A stretch of 64,000 bases of DNA, taken from positions 27,475 to 91,474 of the forward strand of contig NZ_JAGQCH010000015.1 of assembly GCF_024346055.1 (NCBI RefSeq), read 5' to 3'. The notes below the pieces were generated by a model. It was given only the letters and a program-made list of their open reading frames with translations. It had not been told where the DNA came from and ran no database searches. Below are positions 29,228-43,566 of the stretch, in pieces (the stretch's first letter is position 1; each line of letters opens with the position of its first letter). Source of the stretch: Cyanobium sp. Cruz CV13-4-11 (GTDB taxonomy: Bacteria > Cyanobacteriota > Cyanobacteriia > PCC-6307 > Cyanobiaceae). A program made the position numbers and the translations under genes.

Positions 29228-30277
29228 TCAGATTGCCACGTAGGCCTCGACGGCGTCGCTGAGGCGGCGCAGGCCGGCCAGGCCGTCGCGCTCCAGGTTG
29301 CGCACCCGGTCGCGGCTGATGCCCAGGATGCGGCCGATGCCGGTGAGGCTCATCGGCTCCTCGCCGTCGATGCCGTAGCGCATCTTCAGCACGCGGCCCT
29401 GCAGATCCGGCAGTTGATCGAGCAGGGCCCGCAGGTCCCCCTTGAGGCACTCACCATCCACCAGCTCAGACGGCAGCAAGTCGTCACCGGCCAGCAGATC
29501 CAGCAGTTCGGTGTCCTCGCCATCGCCCACCTTTGTTTCGAGGCTCACCGGCTGGCGGGCGCGGCAGAGCAGATCCTTCACTTCCTCTTCGGGCAGTTCC
29601 ACCGCCACCGCCAGCTCGCTCAGGGTGGGGGTGCGGCCCAGCTCCTGGCTCAGCTCCCGCTGGCCCTTCTTGAGCTTGTTGAGCGTTTCGGTGATGTGGA
29701 TCGGCAGCCGGATCGTGCGGCTCTTCTCGGCGATCGCCCGGGTGATGCCCTGGCGAATCCACCAGTAGGCGTAGGTGGAGAACTTGTAACCGCGGGTGGG
29801 GTCGAACTTCTCGACGCCCCGCACCAGGCCGATCGTGCCCTCCTGGATCAGGTCGAGCAGCTCCATGTTCCGCTTGGTGTACTTCTTGGCCACGCTCACC
29901 ACCAGGCGCAGGTTGGCCGCCACCATCCGCTCCTTGGCGCGGCGGCCGGCGTGCAGGCGCTTACGCAGCACCTCGGGCTGCAGGCCCACCGCCACCGCCA
30001 GTTCCTGCTGGCTCGGATCGCTGCCGCCGGAGCGCATCTTCAGCTCTTCTCGCATCTCCTCGAGGGCCATCAGCTCCTGCACCTGCCGGCCCAGGGTGAT
30101 CTCCTGCTCATGGCTCAGCAGCGGCACCCGGCCGATGTCCCGCAGGTAGGAGCGGACCAGATCGCCATCCACCGGGGGCATGGAACGGGTCGGGACGGCG
30201 CGGACGGCCGACTGGACAGTGACGGGACGGACAACGTCGGAGGTCGAGGGCTGGGCAGCGGCGAAGGCGACGACCAT
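29228..30277 (-). CDS. RpoD-like group 2 RNA polymerase sigma factor
   Basis: A 349-residue sigma-70 family protein without region 1.1. Region 1.2 is [20 protein letters not shown]; region 2 has [39 protein letters not shown] and [13 protein letters not shown]; region 3 contains [16 protein letters not shown]; region 4 ends with [19 protein letters not shown]. The length and missing region 1.1 mark a non-essential group 2 factor of the SigB/SigC/SigD/SigE type, used for stress, light or nitrogen responses. I cannot choose between those subgroups. The start region is preceded by 77 bases to mgtE on the same strand. Confidence 0.9.
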   Translation of the reverse strand: MVVAFAAAQPSTSDVVRPVTVQSAVRAVPTRSMPPVDGDLVRSYLRDIGRVPLLSHEQEITLGRQVQELMALEEMREELKMRSGGSDPSQQELAVAVGLQPEVLRKRLHAGRRAKERMVAANLRLVVSVAKKYTKRNMELLDLIQEGTIGLVRGVEKFDPTRGYKFSTYAYWWIRQGITRAIAEKSRTIRLPIHITETLNKLKKGQRELSQELGRTPTLSELAVAVELPEEEVKDLLCRARQPVSLETKVGDGEDTELLDLLAGDDLLPSELVDGECLKGDLRALLDQLPDLQGRVLKMRYGIDGEEPMSLTGIGRILGISRDRVRNLERDGLAGLRRLSDAVEAYVAI

Positions 30278-30354
30278 GGAACCGATCCATAACTATCTGT
30301 AAAGCGTAACATCACGAAGTGTGAACTCCTCTCAGAAAGCACCGATCCGCCGGA

Positions 30355-31743
30355 TCACCCCATTCCCAGCCTTGGCAGCAGCAGCTGGGCGGTCTTGAGG
30401 TAGATGAAAACGCCGGCCACATCCGTGGCCGTGGTGATGAACGGGGCCGACATCAGGGCCGGATCCAGGCCGAGGCGGTCGAACAGCAGGGGCAGGGCCG
30501 CGCCCGCAGTCGCGGCCAGGGTGGTGATCGCCACCAGGCTGATGCCGGCCGAGGTCGCCACCAGGGCACTGCCCCCCATGGTCCAGGCCCAGGGCACCAC
30601 CACCACCGCCAGCAGACCGCCCAGCAGCGCCCCGGCGACCAGCTCCCGGCCGATGGTGCGCCAGGGCCCCAGGGATTGGAGCCGCTGGGTGCTCAGGCCC
30701 CGGATGACCACGGTGGAGCTCTGGGCCCCGACGTTGCCACCGGTGCCGATCAGCAGTGGGATGAAGGCCGCCAGCAGCACCACCTGCTTCAGCACCAGCT
30801 GCTCGGAGGCGATCACGGCCGAGGTCCCGGTGTTCGCCACCAGCAGCACCAGCAGCCACACCACCCGGCGACGGGCCACGGTGAACAGGTTGCTGCGGAA
30901 GTAGTCGTCCTCGTCGCCGGCCTGCACGGCGCCGGCGGCGTAGAGGTCGCGGGTGGCCTCCTGCTGGATGACGTCGATGACGTCGTCGACGGTGACGATC
31001 CCCACCAGCCGCTGCTCCCGGTCCACCACGGGCACCGCCAGGAAGTCGTAGCGCTGGATCACCCGGGCCACCTCCTCCTGGTCAGTGTCGGTGGCGACGC
31101 TCATCACCTCGCGCGTCATCACATCCCCCAGCCGGTCCTCCGGATCCGCCGTCACCAGATCCCGCAGCGAGAGCATGCCGCTGAGGTGGCGCGAGGCGTC
31201 GGTCACATAAAGGCTGTAAATCGTCTCCGTGTCGCGGGCGCGGCGGCGGACGATGTCGAGGGCCTGCTGGGCGCTGTGGAATTCCTTGAGGTCGATGAAC
31301 TCGGTTGTCATCAGGCGGCCGGCGGTTTCGGCCTCGTAGCCCAGCATCTGGGCCGTGACCCGACGTTCCGCCGGAGAGAGCTCCGCCAGCAGCCGCCGCA
31401 CCACCTTGGCCGGCAGTTCATCGAAGAGGCGCACCCGGTCGTCCGGGGACATCTCCTCCACCAGTTCCAGCACCTCACCGGAGCGCAGCCGCTCCAGCAG
31501 GCTCTGCTGCACCGAACCATCGAGGTATTCGTAGACCTCAATCGCCTCGTTCTTGGGCAGCAGCCGGAAGGCGAGAGCCTGCAGCGTGCGCGGCAGGGTG
31601 CCGATCGCCTCGGCGGAATCCACCGCCTGCACTGGCTGCAGCAGCAGTTTGGCGCCGTCGTAATTGCCCGCCTGCAGCAGCCCCTCCAACTGGCGGGCCA
31701 CCACCTCGGCGACGGCGGAGGCCTCAGCCATCGCTCCTCGCAT
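30355..31743 (-). CDS. mgtE: Magnesium transporter MgtE
   Basis: A 462-residue channel-like Mg2+ transporter. The N-terminal MgtE domain (about residues 20-130; DRVRLFDELPAKVVRRLLAE) is followed by two CBS domains (about 140-260; DVMTREVMSVATDTDQEEVA, then the VGIVTVDDVIDVIQQEATRD segment in two pieces) that sense Mg2+. Five membrane spans with the pore motif GTGGNVGAQSSTVVIRGL follow. The start is 31743 or 31731 (MAEASAV); further upstream the frame runs antisense through the divergent peroxidase gene. Confidence 0.94.
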   Translation of the reverse strand: MRGAMAEASAVAEVVARQLEGLLQAGNYDGAKLLLQPVQAVDSAEAIGTLPRTLQALAFRLLPKNEAIEVYEYLDGSVQQSLLERLRSGEVLELVEEMSPDDRVRLFDELPAKVVRRLLAELSPAERRVTAQMLGYEAETAGRLMTTEFIDLKEFHSAQQALDIVRRRARDTETIYSLYVTDASRHLSGMLSLRDLVTADPEDRLGDVMTREVMSVATDTDQEEVARVIQRYDFLAVPVVDREQRLVGIVTVDDVIDVIQQEATRDLYAAGAVQAGDEDDYFRSNLFTVARRRVVWLLVLLVANTGTSAVIASEQLVLKQVVLLAAFIPLLIGTGGNVGAQSSTVVIRGLSTQRLQSLGPWRTIGRELVAGALLGGLLAVVVVPWAWTMGGSALVATSAGISLVAITTLAATAGAALPLLFDRLGLDPALMSAPFITTATDVAGVFIYLKTAQLLLPRLGMG

Positions 31744-31810
31744 GCCGGTGGATACGAGTGTATGGGCTGAGCCGCTAGGGTCCGCGGCGAACATCCCTCC
31801 CCAGGAACCG

Positions 31811-32290
31811 ATGGCCGTGAACGTGAGCGACGTGGTGGTGCGCACCGCCGCCGGCGAGGAGCGCCGGCTCGGCGCCTGGGCCGGCCAGGTGCTGCTGATC
31901 GTCAATGTGGCCAGCCGCTGCGGCTTCACCCGCCAGTACACCGGCCTGCAGGCCGTGCAGGACCGCTTCGGCCCCCAGGGGTTCGCCGTGCTCGGCTTCC
32001 CCTGCAACGACTTTGGCGCCCAGGAGCCGGGGACCCTCGACGAGATCCAGCAGTTCTGCTCCACCACCTACGGCGTGGGCTTCGAACTGTTCGACAAGGT
32101 GCATGCCACCGGCTCCAAGACAGCGCCCTACGACACCCTCACCCAGGCCGAACCCGCCGGCGATGTGGCCTGGAACTTCGAGAAGTTCCTGATCGGCAAG
32201 GACGGCTCCGTGGTGGCCCGCTTCAAGAGCGCCGTGGAACCGGACGGGGCCGAGCTGGTGGCTGCGATCGAGAAAGCGCTGGCCGCCTAA
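31811..32290 (+). CDS. Glutathione peroxidase (Cys type)
   Basis: A 159-residue thioredoxin-fold peroxidase. The active site is NVASRCGFTRQY with peroxidatic Cys in place of selenocysteine; FPCNDFGAQEPG supplies the Gln and WNFEKFLIGKDG the Trp-Asn of the catalytic tetrad. Such cyanobacterial enzymes reduce lipid hydroperoxides, usually with NADPH or thioredoxin as electron source. The start ATG 31811 follows a 67-base region shared with divergent mgtE. Confidence 0.93.
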   Translation: MAVNVSDVVVRTAAGEERRLGAWAGQVLLIVNVASRCGFTRQYTGLQAVQDRFGPQGFAVLGFPCNDFGAQEPGTLDEIQQFCSTTYGVGFELFDKVHATGSKTAPYDTLTQAEPAGDVAWNFEKFLIGKDGSVVARFKSAVEPDGAELVAAIEKALAA

Positions 32291-32326
32291 GCGTCCAGCG
32301 CCTGGCCCCGAAGCGCCGGCGGCAGC

Positions 32327-34620
<2,294 letters not shown>

Positions 34621-34869
34621 TCAGAAAAGATCTCCCCAGGGGGCTGACAAGGGCGGCGAATCCCAGGGGCGGTGGGGCGGCGATGGGGCGAAGCGGCTCC
34701 CAAAGGACGCTGCGCAAGGGTCAATCTACCACCGCCGCCCCGGAGAGCCCCAGAGACGCCTCTGGGAATCGATTTGCGCCAGGGGTGCAATCACCCCACG
34801 ATCCCACCTCCGGCAGGATGGCCCGATCCCCCTGTCGCGCCCGGCCTGCGGCCGCCGCTCCCGACCCCC

Positions 34870-35805
34870 GTGGTGTCCCTCCCCGGCGCCGATCTCCCCC
34901 TGGTGATCGCCCTGCTCGGCCCGACGGCCAGCGGCAAGACCGCCCTGGCGATCGAGCTGGCCGAGGCCCTCGATCTGGCCGTGCTGTCGGTGGACTCCCG
35001 CCAGATGTACCGCCATATGGATGTGGGCACGGCCAAGCCCAGCCCCGAGCAGCGGGCCCGGGTGCGCCACGAACTGCTGGATCTGAGCGACCCCGATCAG
35101 CCGCTCACCCTGCAGGAGTTCACGGCCCTGGCGGGGGCCGCGATCGCGGCGGAACACCGGCGCCGGGGCGTGGCCCTGCTGGTGGGGGGCAGCGGGCTCT
35201 ATCTCAAGGCACTGCTGGTGGGTCTGCGGCCGCCGGCGGTGCCGCCCCAGCCGGCCCTGCGGGCCCAGTTCACCGCCCTGGGTCAGCCGGTGTGCCACCA
35301 GCTGCTGCGCCAGGCGGATCCGGCGGCGGCCGGTCGCATCGCCGCGGCGGATGCGGTCCGCACCATCCGGGCCCTGGAGGTGCTCTATGCCACCGGGCGG
35401 CCCCTCTCGGCCCAGCAGGGCCAGTGCCCTCCCCCCTGGCGGGTGCTGGAGCTGGGCCTGGATCCGGCCGACCTGCACCAGCGCATCGGGCGCCGCACGG
35501 CCGCCCTCTACAACGGCGGACTGGTGGAGGAAACGGCCCAGCTGATCGATCGCTTCGGCGCCGACTGCCCGTTGCTGAGCACGATCGGCTATGGGGAAGC
35601 GGCGCAGCTGCTGCGGGGCGAACTGGAGCGGGACGCCGCCATCGCCCTGACGGACCGGCGGACCCGGCAGTACGCCAAACGGCAGCGCACCTGGTTCCGG
35701 CGCCAGCACCAGCCCCTCTGGCTGACGGATGCCGCCACGGGCGGGGCTTCGGAGGCCGATGTGCTTCAACAGGCCATGGGGGCGGCCATGGGCGGTTTAG
35801 GGTGA
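34870..35805 (+). CDS. miaA: tRNA dimethylallyltransferase MiaA
   Basis: A 311-residue P-loop enzyme that adds dimethylallyl to A37 of tRNAs reading UNN codons. Key motifs are [20 protein letters not shown] (P-loop), [34 protein letters not shown], and the C-terminal [14 protein letters not shown]. No ATG gives a proper N-terminus; GTG at 34870 or 34873 is the likely start, because the homologous core begins at once ([10 protein letters not shown]). infC starts 20 bases downstream. Confidence 0.93.
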   Translation: MVSLPGADLPLVIALLGPTASGKTALAIELAEALDLAVLSVDSRQMYRHMDVGTAKPSPEQRARVRHELLDLSDPDQPLTLQEFTALAGAAIAAEHRRRGVALLVGGSGLYLKALLVGLRPPAVPPQPALRAQFTALGQPVCHQLLRQADPAAAGRIAAADAVRTIRALEVLYATGRPLSAQQGQCPPPWRVLELGLDPADLHQRIGRRTAALYNGGLVEETAQLIDRFGADCPLLSTIGYGEAAQLLRGELERDAAIALTDRRTRQYAKRQRTWFRRQHQPLWLTDAATGGASEADVLQQAMGAAMGGLG

Positions 35806-35825
35806 ACAGCTAACCGCCCCTGTGA

Positions 35826-36407
35826 ATGCCTCCCCGTCCCCGTTTTGATCGCCGTGCTCCCGTGCGGGAGCTGCCCAACATCAACGACCGCATCAGCTAC
35901 CCCAACCTTCGTGTGGTGGATGCGGACGGCAGTCAACTGGGAGTCATCACCCGAGAGGCGGCCCTCGAGGTTGCCCGCGACCGCGAACTGGATCTGGTTC
36001 TGGTGAGCGAGAAGGCCGATCCGCCGGTCTGCCGGATCATGGATTACGGCAAGTACAAGTTCGAGCAGGAGAAAAAGGCCAAGGAGGCCAAGAAGAAATC
36101 GCACCAGACCGAGGTCAAGGAGGTGAAGATGCGCTACAAGATCGACTCGCACGACTACCAGGTGCGCATCGGTCAGGCGGTGCGCTTCCTCAAATCCGGC
36201 GACAAGGTGAAATGCACGGTGATCTTTCGGGGCCGCGAGATCCAGCACACGGCCCTGGCCGAGCAGCTGCTGTATCGCATGGCCAAGGACCTCGAAGAAA
36301 ACGCCGAGATCCAGCAGCCCCCCAAGCGGGAAGGACGCAACATGATCATGTTCCTGAGCCCGCGCAAGCAGGCGGCCGGCAAGACCGCCGCCGCCGCCGC
36401 CGGCTGA
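35826..36407 (+). CDS. infC: Translation initiation factor IF-3
   Basis: A 193-residue two-domain factor. The N-domain has [28 protein letters not shown] and [19 protein letters not shown]; a Lys-rich linker ([14 protein letters not shown]) leads into the C-domain with [34 protein letters not shown] and [10 protein letters not shown]-3 prevents premature subunit joining and checks start codons. Unlike the enteric gene it starts with ATG, not AUU. It follows miaA by 20 bases and ends 8 bases from a convergent hydrolase gene. Confidence 0.97.
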   Translation: MPPRPRFDRRAPVRELPNINDRISYPNLRVVDADGSQLGVITREAALEVARDRELDLVLVSEKADPPVCRIMDYGKYKFEQEKKAKEAKKKSHQTEVKEVKMRYKIDSHDYQVRIGQAVRFLKSGDKVKCTVIFRGREIQHTALAEQLLYRMAKDLEENAEIQQPPKREGRNMIMFLSPRKQAAGKTAAAAAG

Positions 36408-36415
36408 GCCCGCCC

Positions 36416-37243
36416 TCAGGCCGAGCCCCGGCCCCCTTGCGCCCCAAGCACCTGCTCGAAGCTGTCGAGCAGTAACGACCAGCCTGCCGCCGCCGCCTCG
36501 GGGCGATGGTCGGGCCGGGCCGCACACATGAAGCCGTGCCCCCCCTCCAGCAGCACCAGCCGGTGGGGCGGGGCCTGGACCGCGGCCAGAACCCGGGCGG
36601 CGTTGGCGGCCGAAAGGGCCGTTTCAATCTCCGCCACATCCGCCGGGGGGATGAGGGGATCGCCATCACCGCAGATGCACAGCAGTGTGCCGCTGATCGA
36701 CGGCACCAGCTCCAGGCTGGCGGGTCCACCGCCCGGGCGCCCTGAGGCCACGCCGGCTCCGTAGAAGTCCACCGTGACGGCCACCGCGGGCAGGGTGGCC
36801 GCCAGCAGGGCGACATGGCCGCCGAAACAGAACCCCACACAACCCAGGCCGGCGGCAGGGGAGGGCAACTGTTGCTGCAGCCAGTCGGCGGCCAGGCCCA
36901 CATCGCTCAGCAGCTGGTCGGTGCGGGTTCGCTCCTTGTGACTGCGGCCCAGGGCCAGCTCCTCCGGGCCGTAACCCAGTTCCAGCTCAGGGGCGGTGCG
37001 GGCGTAGAGCGGCACCGCCAGGGCCCCGTAGCCCGCCTCGGCCAGCCGCTGCGTGACGCTGCGGATCCAGCCGTTGATCCCGAACACCTCCGGCAGCACC
37101 AGCACCCCTCCCCGGAGCGTTCCATCGGCCGGTCGGGCCCACCAGCAACGCAGCGGAACCTGGTCCGGCCGCCGGGGGTCGAGCTGCAGCCAGGAGGCGA
37201 CGGAATCGGGGACGGTCAAACCGGCACAGGGCAACCGGCACAT
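36416..37243 (-). CDS. Dienelactone hydrolase-family protein
   Basis: A 275-residue alpha/beta hydrolase. The nucleophile is Cys in GCVGFCFGGHVALL, with acid Asp in CICGDGDPLIPP and His in EGGHGFMC, the Cys-Asp-His triad of dienelactone hydrolases. GGVLVLPEVFGINGWIRSVT near the N-terminus contains the conserved Glu. The substrate in cyanobacteria is unknown and need not be a dienelactone. It is divergent from the GntR regulator, separated by 78 bases. Confidence 0.87.
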   Translation of the reverse strand: MCRLPCAGLTVPDSVASWLQLDPRRPDQVPLRCWWARPADGTLRGGVLVLPEVFGINGWIRSVTQRLAEAGYGALAVPLYARTAPELELGYGPEELALGRSHKERTRTDQLLSDVGLAADWLQQQLPSPAAGLGCVGFCFGGHVALLAATLPAVAVTVDFYGAGVASGRPGGGPASLELVPSISGTLLCICGDGDPLIPPADVAEIETALSAANAARVLAAVQAPPHRLVLLEGGHGFMCAARPDHRPEAAAAGWSLLLDSFEQVLGAQGGRGSA

Positions 37244-37321
37244 GGTCGTATGACAACGAGGGAATTGTCACGGGGCCCAAAGCTCCTTAGGGTGGCGGCC
37301 AGAACCCCTGGCCACACTGGC

Positions 37322-38311
37322 GTGCGTTTTCACATTCAGCAGGAGAGCGACATCCCGGCGTCGACCCAGCTGTACAACCAGATCTGCTTCGCCATCGCCG
37401 CCCGGCACTACCCACCGGGCCACCGGCTGCCGAGCACGCGCCAGCTGGCCATGCAGACCGGCCTGCACCGCAACACGATCAGCAAGGTCTACCGCCAGCT
37501 CGAAACCGACGGCGTGGTGGAGGCCATGGCCGGCTCAGGGATCTATGTGCGCGACCAGCAGAACCCGCGCGAGATCAAGCCGCCGCCGGGGCTGCGCAGC
37601 AAGGCCCTGCCGGACATCGACCGGGAGGTGCGCCAGAGCGTCGATGGGCTGCTGAATGCCGGCTGCACCCTGCAGCAGGCGCGGGAACTGCTCACCCGGG
37701 AAATCGACTGGCGGCTGCGCTGCGGTGCCCGGGTACTGGTGAGCACCTCCCGCGAGGACATCGGCGCCTCGATCCTGATCGCCGAGGAACTCAAACCCAG
37801 CCTGGAGGTGCCGGTGGAGGTGGTGCCGATCGAGGAGCTCGAATCGGTGCTGGAAACCTCCAGCAAGGGCACGGTGGTCACCAGCCGCTACTTCCTCCAG
37901 GAGGTGGAGCAGATCGCCAAGGTGCACGGGGTGCGGGCCGTGCCGGTCGACCTCAACGACTTCGGCCACGAACTGGGCATGCTCAAGGAGCTGCGCCCCG
38001 GCAGCTGCGTGGGCCTGGTCAGCATCAGCCCCGGGATCCTGCGGGCCGCCGAGGTGATCCTGCACAGCATGCGGGGCAACGAACTGCTGGTGATGACGGC
38101 CAATCCCGACACCAGCAGCCGCCTGCTGGCCCTGCTGCGGGCCTCGAGCCACGTGATCTGCGACAAGCCCAGCCTGCCCCTGGTGGAGCAGACCCTGCGC
38201 CAGAACCGCGCCCAGCTGATGCGCCTGCCCATGGTGCACTGTGCCCAGAGCTACCTCGGCAGCGCCACGATCGACCAACTGCGCAAGGAGATCGGCCTCC
38301 TGGCGGTCTGA
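37322..38311 (+). CDS. GntR-family transcriptional regulator
   Basis: A 329-residue regulator read from GTG 37322. The N-terminal winged helix (residues about 1-75) shows IPASTQLYNQICFAIAARHY, the HRLPSTRQLAMQTGLHRNTI recognition region and YRQLETDGVVEAMAGSGIYV. The C-terminal 200 residues are neither an FadR helical, UTRA nor clear aminotransferase domain by eye; they contain DWRLRCGARVLVSTSRED and GSCVGLVSISPGILRAAEV, suggesting a Rossmann-like effector domain. It resembles the cyanobacterial GntR protein represented by Sll1961 of Synechocystis, a comparison from memory. A short dyad (GGCCAG, 5 bases, CTGGCC at 37297-37313) lies just upstream and might be an autoregulatory site. Confidence 0.82.
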   Translation: MRFHIQQESDIPASTQLYNQICFAIAARHYPPGHRLPSTRQLAMQTGLHRNTISKVYRQLETDGVVEAMAGSGIYVRDQQNPREIKPPPGLRSKALPDIDREVRQSVDGLLNAGCTLQQARELLTREIDWRLRCGARVLVSTSREDIGASILIAEELKPSLEVPVEVVPIEELESVLETSSKGTVVTSRYFLQEVEQIAKVHGVRAVPVDLNDFGHELGMLKELRPGSCVGLVSISPGILRAAEVILHSMRGNELLVMTANPDTSSRLLALLRASSHVICDKPSLPLVEQTLRQNRAQLMRLPMVHCAQSYLGSATIDQLRKEIGLLAV

Positions 38312-38357
38312 CGGCTCGCTGACGCCGGCGGCCGGACGCAGGCAGAATGACGTGGCG

Positions 38358-38381
38358 GGTAGAATAACTGGGATTTCTACC
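38358..38381. promoter_or_regulatory. Inverted repeat upstream of vapBC, candidate operator
   Basis: GGTAGAA (38358-38364) and its reverse complement TTCTACC (38375-38381) are separated by 10 bases, ending 10 bases before the vapB start. Many VapB-VapC complexes repress their own operon by binding such dyads. The site could overlap the promoter or the leader; no binding evidence is available. Confidence 0.45.
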
Positions 38382-38391
38382 ATGCTGGGCC

Positions 38392-38661
38392 ATGGGCATG
38401 AACATCAAGGACCCCCAGGTCCATGCCATGGCCAAGGAACTGGCCGCGCGCCGCGGCACCAGCGTCACGAATGCCGTGCGCCAGGCCCTGGAGGCGGAGC
38501 TCACCAGAACAACGGCGCCCGGGCCTGAGAACGTGCGCTCCACCCGACTGGAAGCCATCCGCCAGATCCAGGCGCGCTTCTCGGAGCTTCCCGTCAGGGA
38601 TCCGAGGTCCTCTCGCGACCTCCAGGACAGCCTCTACGACCACCAAGGCCTGCCGATCTGA
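38392..38661 (+). CDS. vapB: VapB-family antitoxin
   Basis: An 89-residue antitoxin. The N-terminus MGMNIKDPQVHAMAKELAAR followed by TSVTNAVRQALEAEL is the DNA-binding ribbon-helix-helix of the Rv0623/PSK-type VapB family. The C-terminal part ending in DLQDSLYDHQGLPI should thread into the VapC active site. The stop TGA is followed directly by the vapC ATG. The start at 38392 was preferred to 38398 because homologues begin with a few residues before IKDP. Confidence 0.85.
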   Translation: MGMNIKDPQVHAMAKELAARRGTSVTNAVRQALEAELTRTTAPGPENVRSTRLEAIRQIQARFSELPVRDPRSSRDLQDSLYDHQGLPI

Positions 38662-39075
38662 ATGCCTCCCCCAGCCATGGTCATCGACACCTCCGCCTTT
38701 CTGGCGGTGCTGCTCAGGGAAGAGGGGGCCGAAGCGCTTGCCGTGCTGATGGCGGAGGCGCCGATGCTGCTGATGTCAGCGGCGACGAAGCTGGAGGCCT
38801 CGCTCGTGGCCGAAGGAAGCCGCATCGGCGCCACCAGCGAGGCCGTCGAAGCCCTCTGCCAGGCCCTGGACGTTCAGGTCGTGCCGTTTGATCAGAGCCA
38901 TCTGCTCTGGGCGCTGAGGGGCTGGCGCGAGTTCGGCAAGGGGCGCCACCGGGCAGGCCTGAATCTGGGGGACTGCTTCAGCTACGGGCTGGCCAGGGCC
39001 ATGAACATGCCGCTGCTCTACAAGGGGGATGACTTCAACCGCACCGACGTGCGTTCTCCCGACCCGGGCACCTGA
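38662..39075 (+). CDS. vapC: VapC-family PIN-domain ribonuclease toxin
   Basis: A 137-residue PIN nuclease. The acidic metal-binding residues are present: D9 (VIDTSAFLAV), E45 (ATKLEAS), D104 (NLGDCFSYGLA) and D123/D124 (LYKGDDFNRTD), so the toxin should be active. VapC toxins usually cleave tRNA or rRNA. It begins directly after vapB without a gap; an internal ATG at 38677 (MVIDTS) is an alternative start nearer to the family norm. cysE begins 11 bases after its stop. Confidence 0.9.
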   Translation: MPPPAMVIDTSAFLAVLLREEGAEALAVLMAEAPMLLMSAATKLEASLVAEGSRIGATSEAVEALCQALDVQVVPFDQSHLLWALRGWREFGKGRHRAGLNLGDCFSYGLARAMNMPLLYKGDDFNRTDVRSPDPGT

Positions 39076-39086
39076 AGGATCCCACC

Positions 39087-39840
39087 ATGCTCGATGCACT
39101 CAGGGCCGACCTGGCCATCATCCGGCAACGGGATCCGGCGGCCAGGGGCACCCTGGAGATCCTGCTCTGCTACCCGGGCTTCCACGCCCTCGAGCTGCAC
39201 CGCGTCAGCCACCGCCTCTGGAGGCTGGGCCTGCCCCTGATCCCCCGGCTGCTGAGCCAGCTGGGACGCCTGCTCACCGGCGTGGAGATCCACCCGGGCG
39301 CCCGGATCGGCCGCGGGGTGTTCATCGACCACGGCATGGGCGTCGTGATCGGCGAAACCAGCGTCATCGGCGACAACTGCCTCCTCTACCAGGGCGTGAC
39401 CCTGGGGGGCACCGGCAAGGAGCACGGCAAGCGCCACCCCACCCTGATGGAGAACGTGGTGGTGGGGGCGGGGGCCAAGGTGCTGGGGGCGATCACCGTG
39501 GGCCCCAACACCCGCATCGGCGCCGGCTCGGTGCTGCTGCGCAACGTGGGGGCTGACAGCACCGTGGTGGGCATTCCCGGCCGGGTGATCCACCAGGCGG
39601 GGGCCCGCATCGATCCCCTGGCCCACTCCGCCCTGCCGGACGCGGAGGCCTCGGTGATCCGCAACCTGATGGAGCGGATCGACAGCCTGGAGAATGACGT
39701 CAACCGGCTGCAGGCCTGCCTGCGGGAAGTGGCCGCCGGCAGGCCGTTGCAGGAGCCCTGCAGCGGCAACGCCCAGAACCTGCGCGATCGGGAGATCCTC
39801 GAGTTCCTGGGCGAAACCGCGAACGGCGAGGAGACCCCCC

Positions 39841-39851
<11 letters not shown>
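39087..39851 (+). CDS. cysE: Serine O-acetyltransferase CysE
   Basis: A 254-residue left-handed beta-helix enzyme that makes O-acetylserine for cysteine synthesis. The N-terminal helices contain [20 protein letters not shown] and [10 protein letters not shown]. The hexapeptide repeats follow: [53 protein letters not shown] with catalytic His, and [20 protein letters not shown]. The tail extends about 60 residues past the helix. The last 11 bases overlap the 3' end of convergent secA. It is next to vapBC but unrelated in function. Confidence 0.95.
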
Positions 39852-42675
<2,824 letters not shown>

Positions 42676-42851
42676 GGAGATGGCCTGTCCGTAGTTGATT
42701 ACCCTACCATCGCAAAACCGTGGCCGAGAGCGAAGAATCGTGCTGCTGCAAGGGTTCTCGGCGTCGCTTCCGCCGGGGATCCGCACCTGCAGTGCCCACC
42801 GGCCCCGGCCGCCTAGCAGGATTCGCAGCTGATGCCCTTCACGCCGGCCCG

Positions 42852-43316
42852 TTGAGCACCGCCATCCCCAGGCCCCGAGACCCTGCCGCAGCCCCGGTGC
42901 GGCTGATCCGCCACGGCGGCCTGTGCCTGCGCCTGCGCTGGCGGTTGGCGGCCCTGGGCGCCCTGCTCGACGGCCACAGCTTCTGGGCCACCGGCCGGCA
43001 GCGCTCCCAGCTGGGACGGATGCTGAGGGGCAGCCAGGTGGTGGTGAGCGCCTGGCAGGGGAGCCGCCTGGTGGGATTCGGGCGCGCCACCAGCGATGGG
43101 GTGTTCCGCGCCGTGCTCTGGGACGTGGTGGTGGCGGCGGACCACCAGGGACGGGGACTGGGCCGGCGGGTCGTTGAAGAGCTGCTGGCCAGCCCTCCCG
43201 TGGCCGCAGCAGAACGGGTGTATCTGATGACCACCTCGGGCGAGGGCTTCTACGAACGGCTGGGCTTCAGCCGGGTGGACAGCCAGCGGCTGATGCTGAA
43301 ACAGACAAGCGGATGA
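42852..43316 (+). CDS. GNAT-family N-acetyltransferase
   Basis: About 154 residues with the acetyl-CoA binding motif [19 protein letters not shown] preceded by [12 protein letters not shown] and followed by [17 protein letters not shown], the typical GNAT order. The acceptor is unknown. The start is uncertain: TTG 42852 is given, GTG 42897 is also possible, and the ATG at 42720 would add a Cys/Arg-rich leader that does not look like protein. The stop codon falls inside the tRNA-Gly gene on the other strand (8-base overlap). Confidence 0.8.
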   Translation: MSTAIPRPRDPAAAPVRLIRHGGLCLRLRWRLAALGALLDGHSFWATGRQRSQLGRMLRGSQVVVSAWQGSRLVGFGRATSDGVFRAVLWDVVVAADHQGRGLGRRVVEELLASPPVAAAERVYLMTTSGEGFYERLGFSRVDSQRLMLKQTSG

Positions 43317-43379
43317 AGAGATTCGAACTCTCGACCCTCTCCTTGGCAAGGAGATGCTCTACCACTGAGCTACATCCGC
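43309..43379 (-). tRNA. tRNA-Gly (anticodon GCC)
   Basis: On the reverse strand a 71-base cloverleaf folds completely: acceptor GCGGATG with CATCCGC, D-stem GCTC/GAGC, anticodon stem TCTCC/GGAGA enclosing loop TTGCCAA (anticodon GCC), variable GGGTC, and T-stem GAGAG/CTCTT around TTCGAAT. No CCA is encoded. Its 3' end overlaps the last 8 bases of the GNAT gene on the opposite strand. It marks the boundary between core genes and the polysaccharide region. Confidence 0.95.
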
Positions 43380-43566
43380 ATTGATCGGACCCAGGCTTGC
43401 GTGCCGATAACGGCGCTGGGCTCGGCCCTGCCGGCTCACACCGACAAGTTGAGCATGCCCCATGGGGGGTCCCTTGGTCAAATGGGCGCGGTGACGGCGA
43501 ATCCGGGGATCGGGGGCGCCAGGCGAAAGCGCCCATAAAGTCCTGAGGTGGCGGTGGCGGCTAGGC

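Noticed and set aside
30278..30345. RpaB-binding HLR1 site upstream of the sigma factor
   Set aside because: TTACG and TTTACA occur, but their spacing is 7 bases instead of the expected 10, so it does not fit the direct-repeat consensus.
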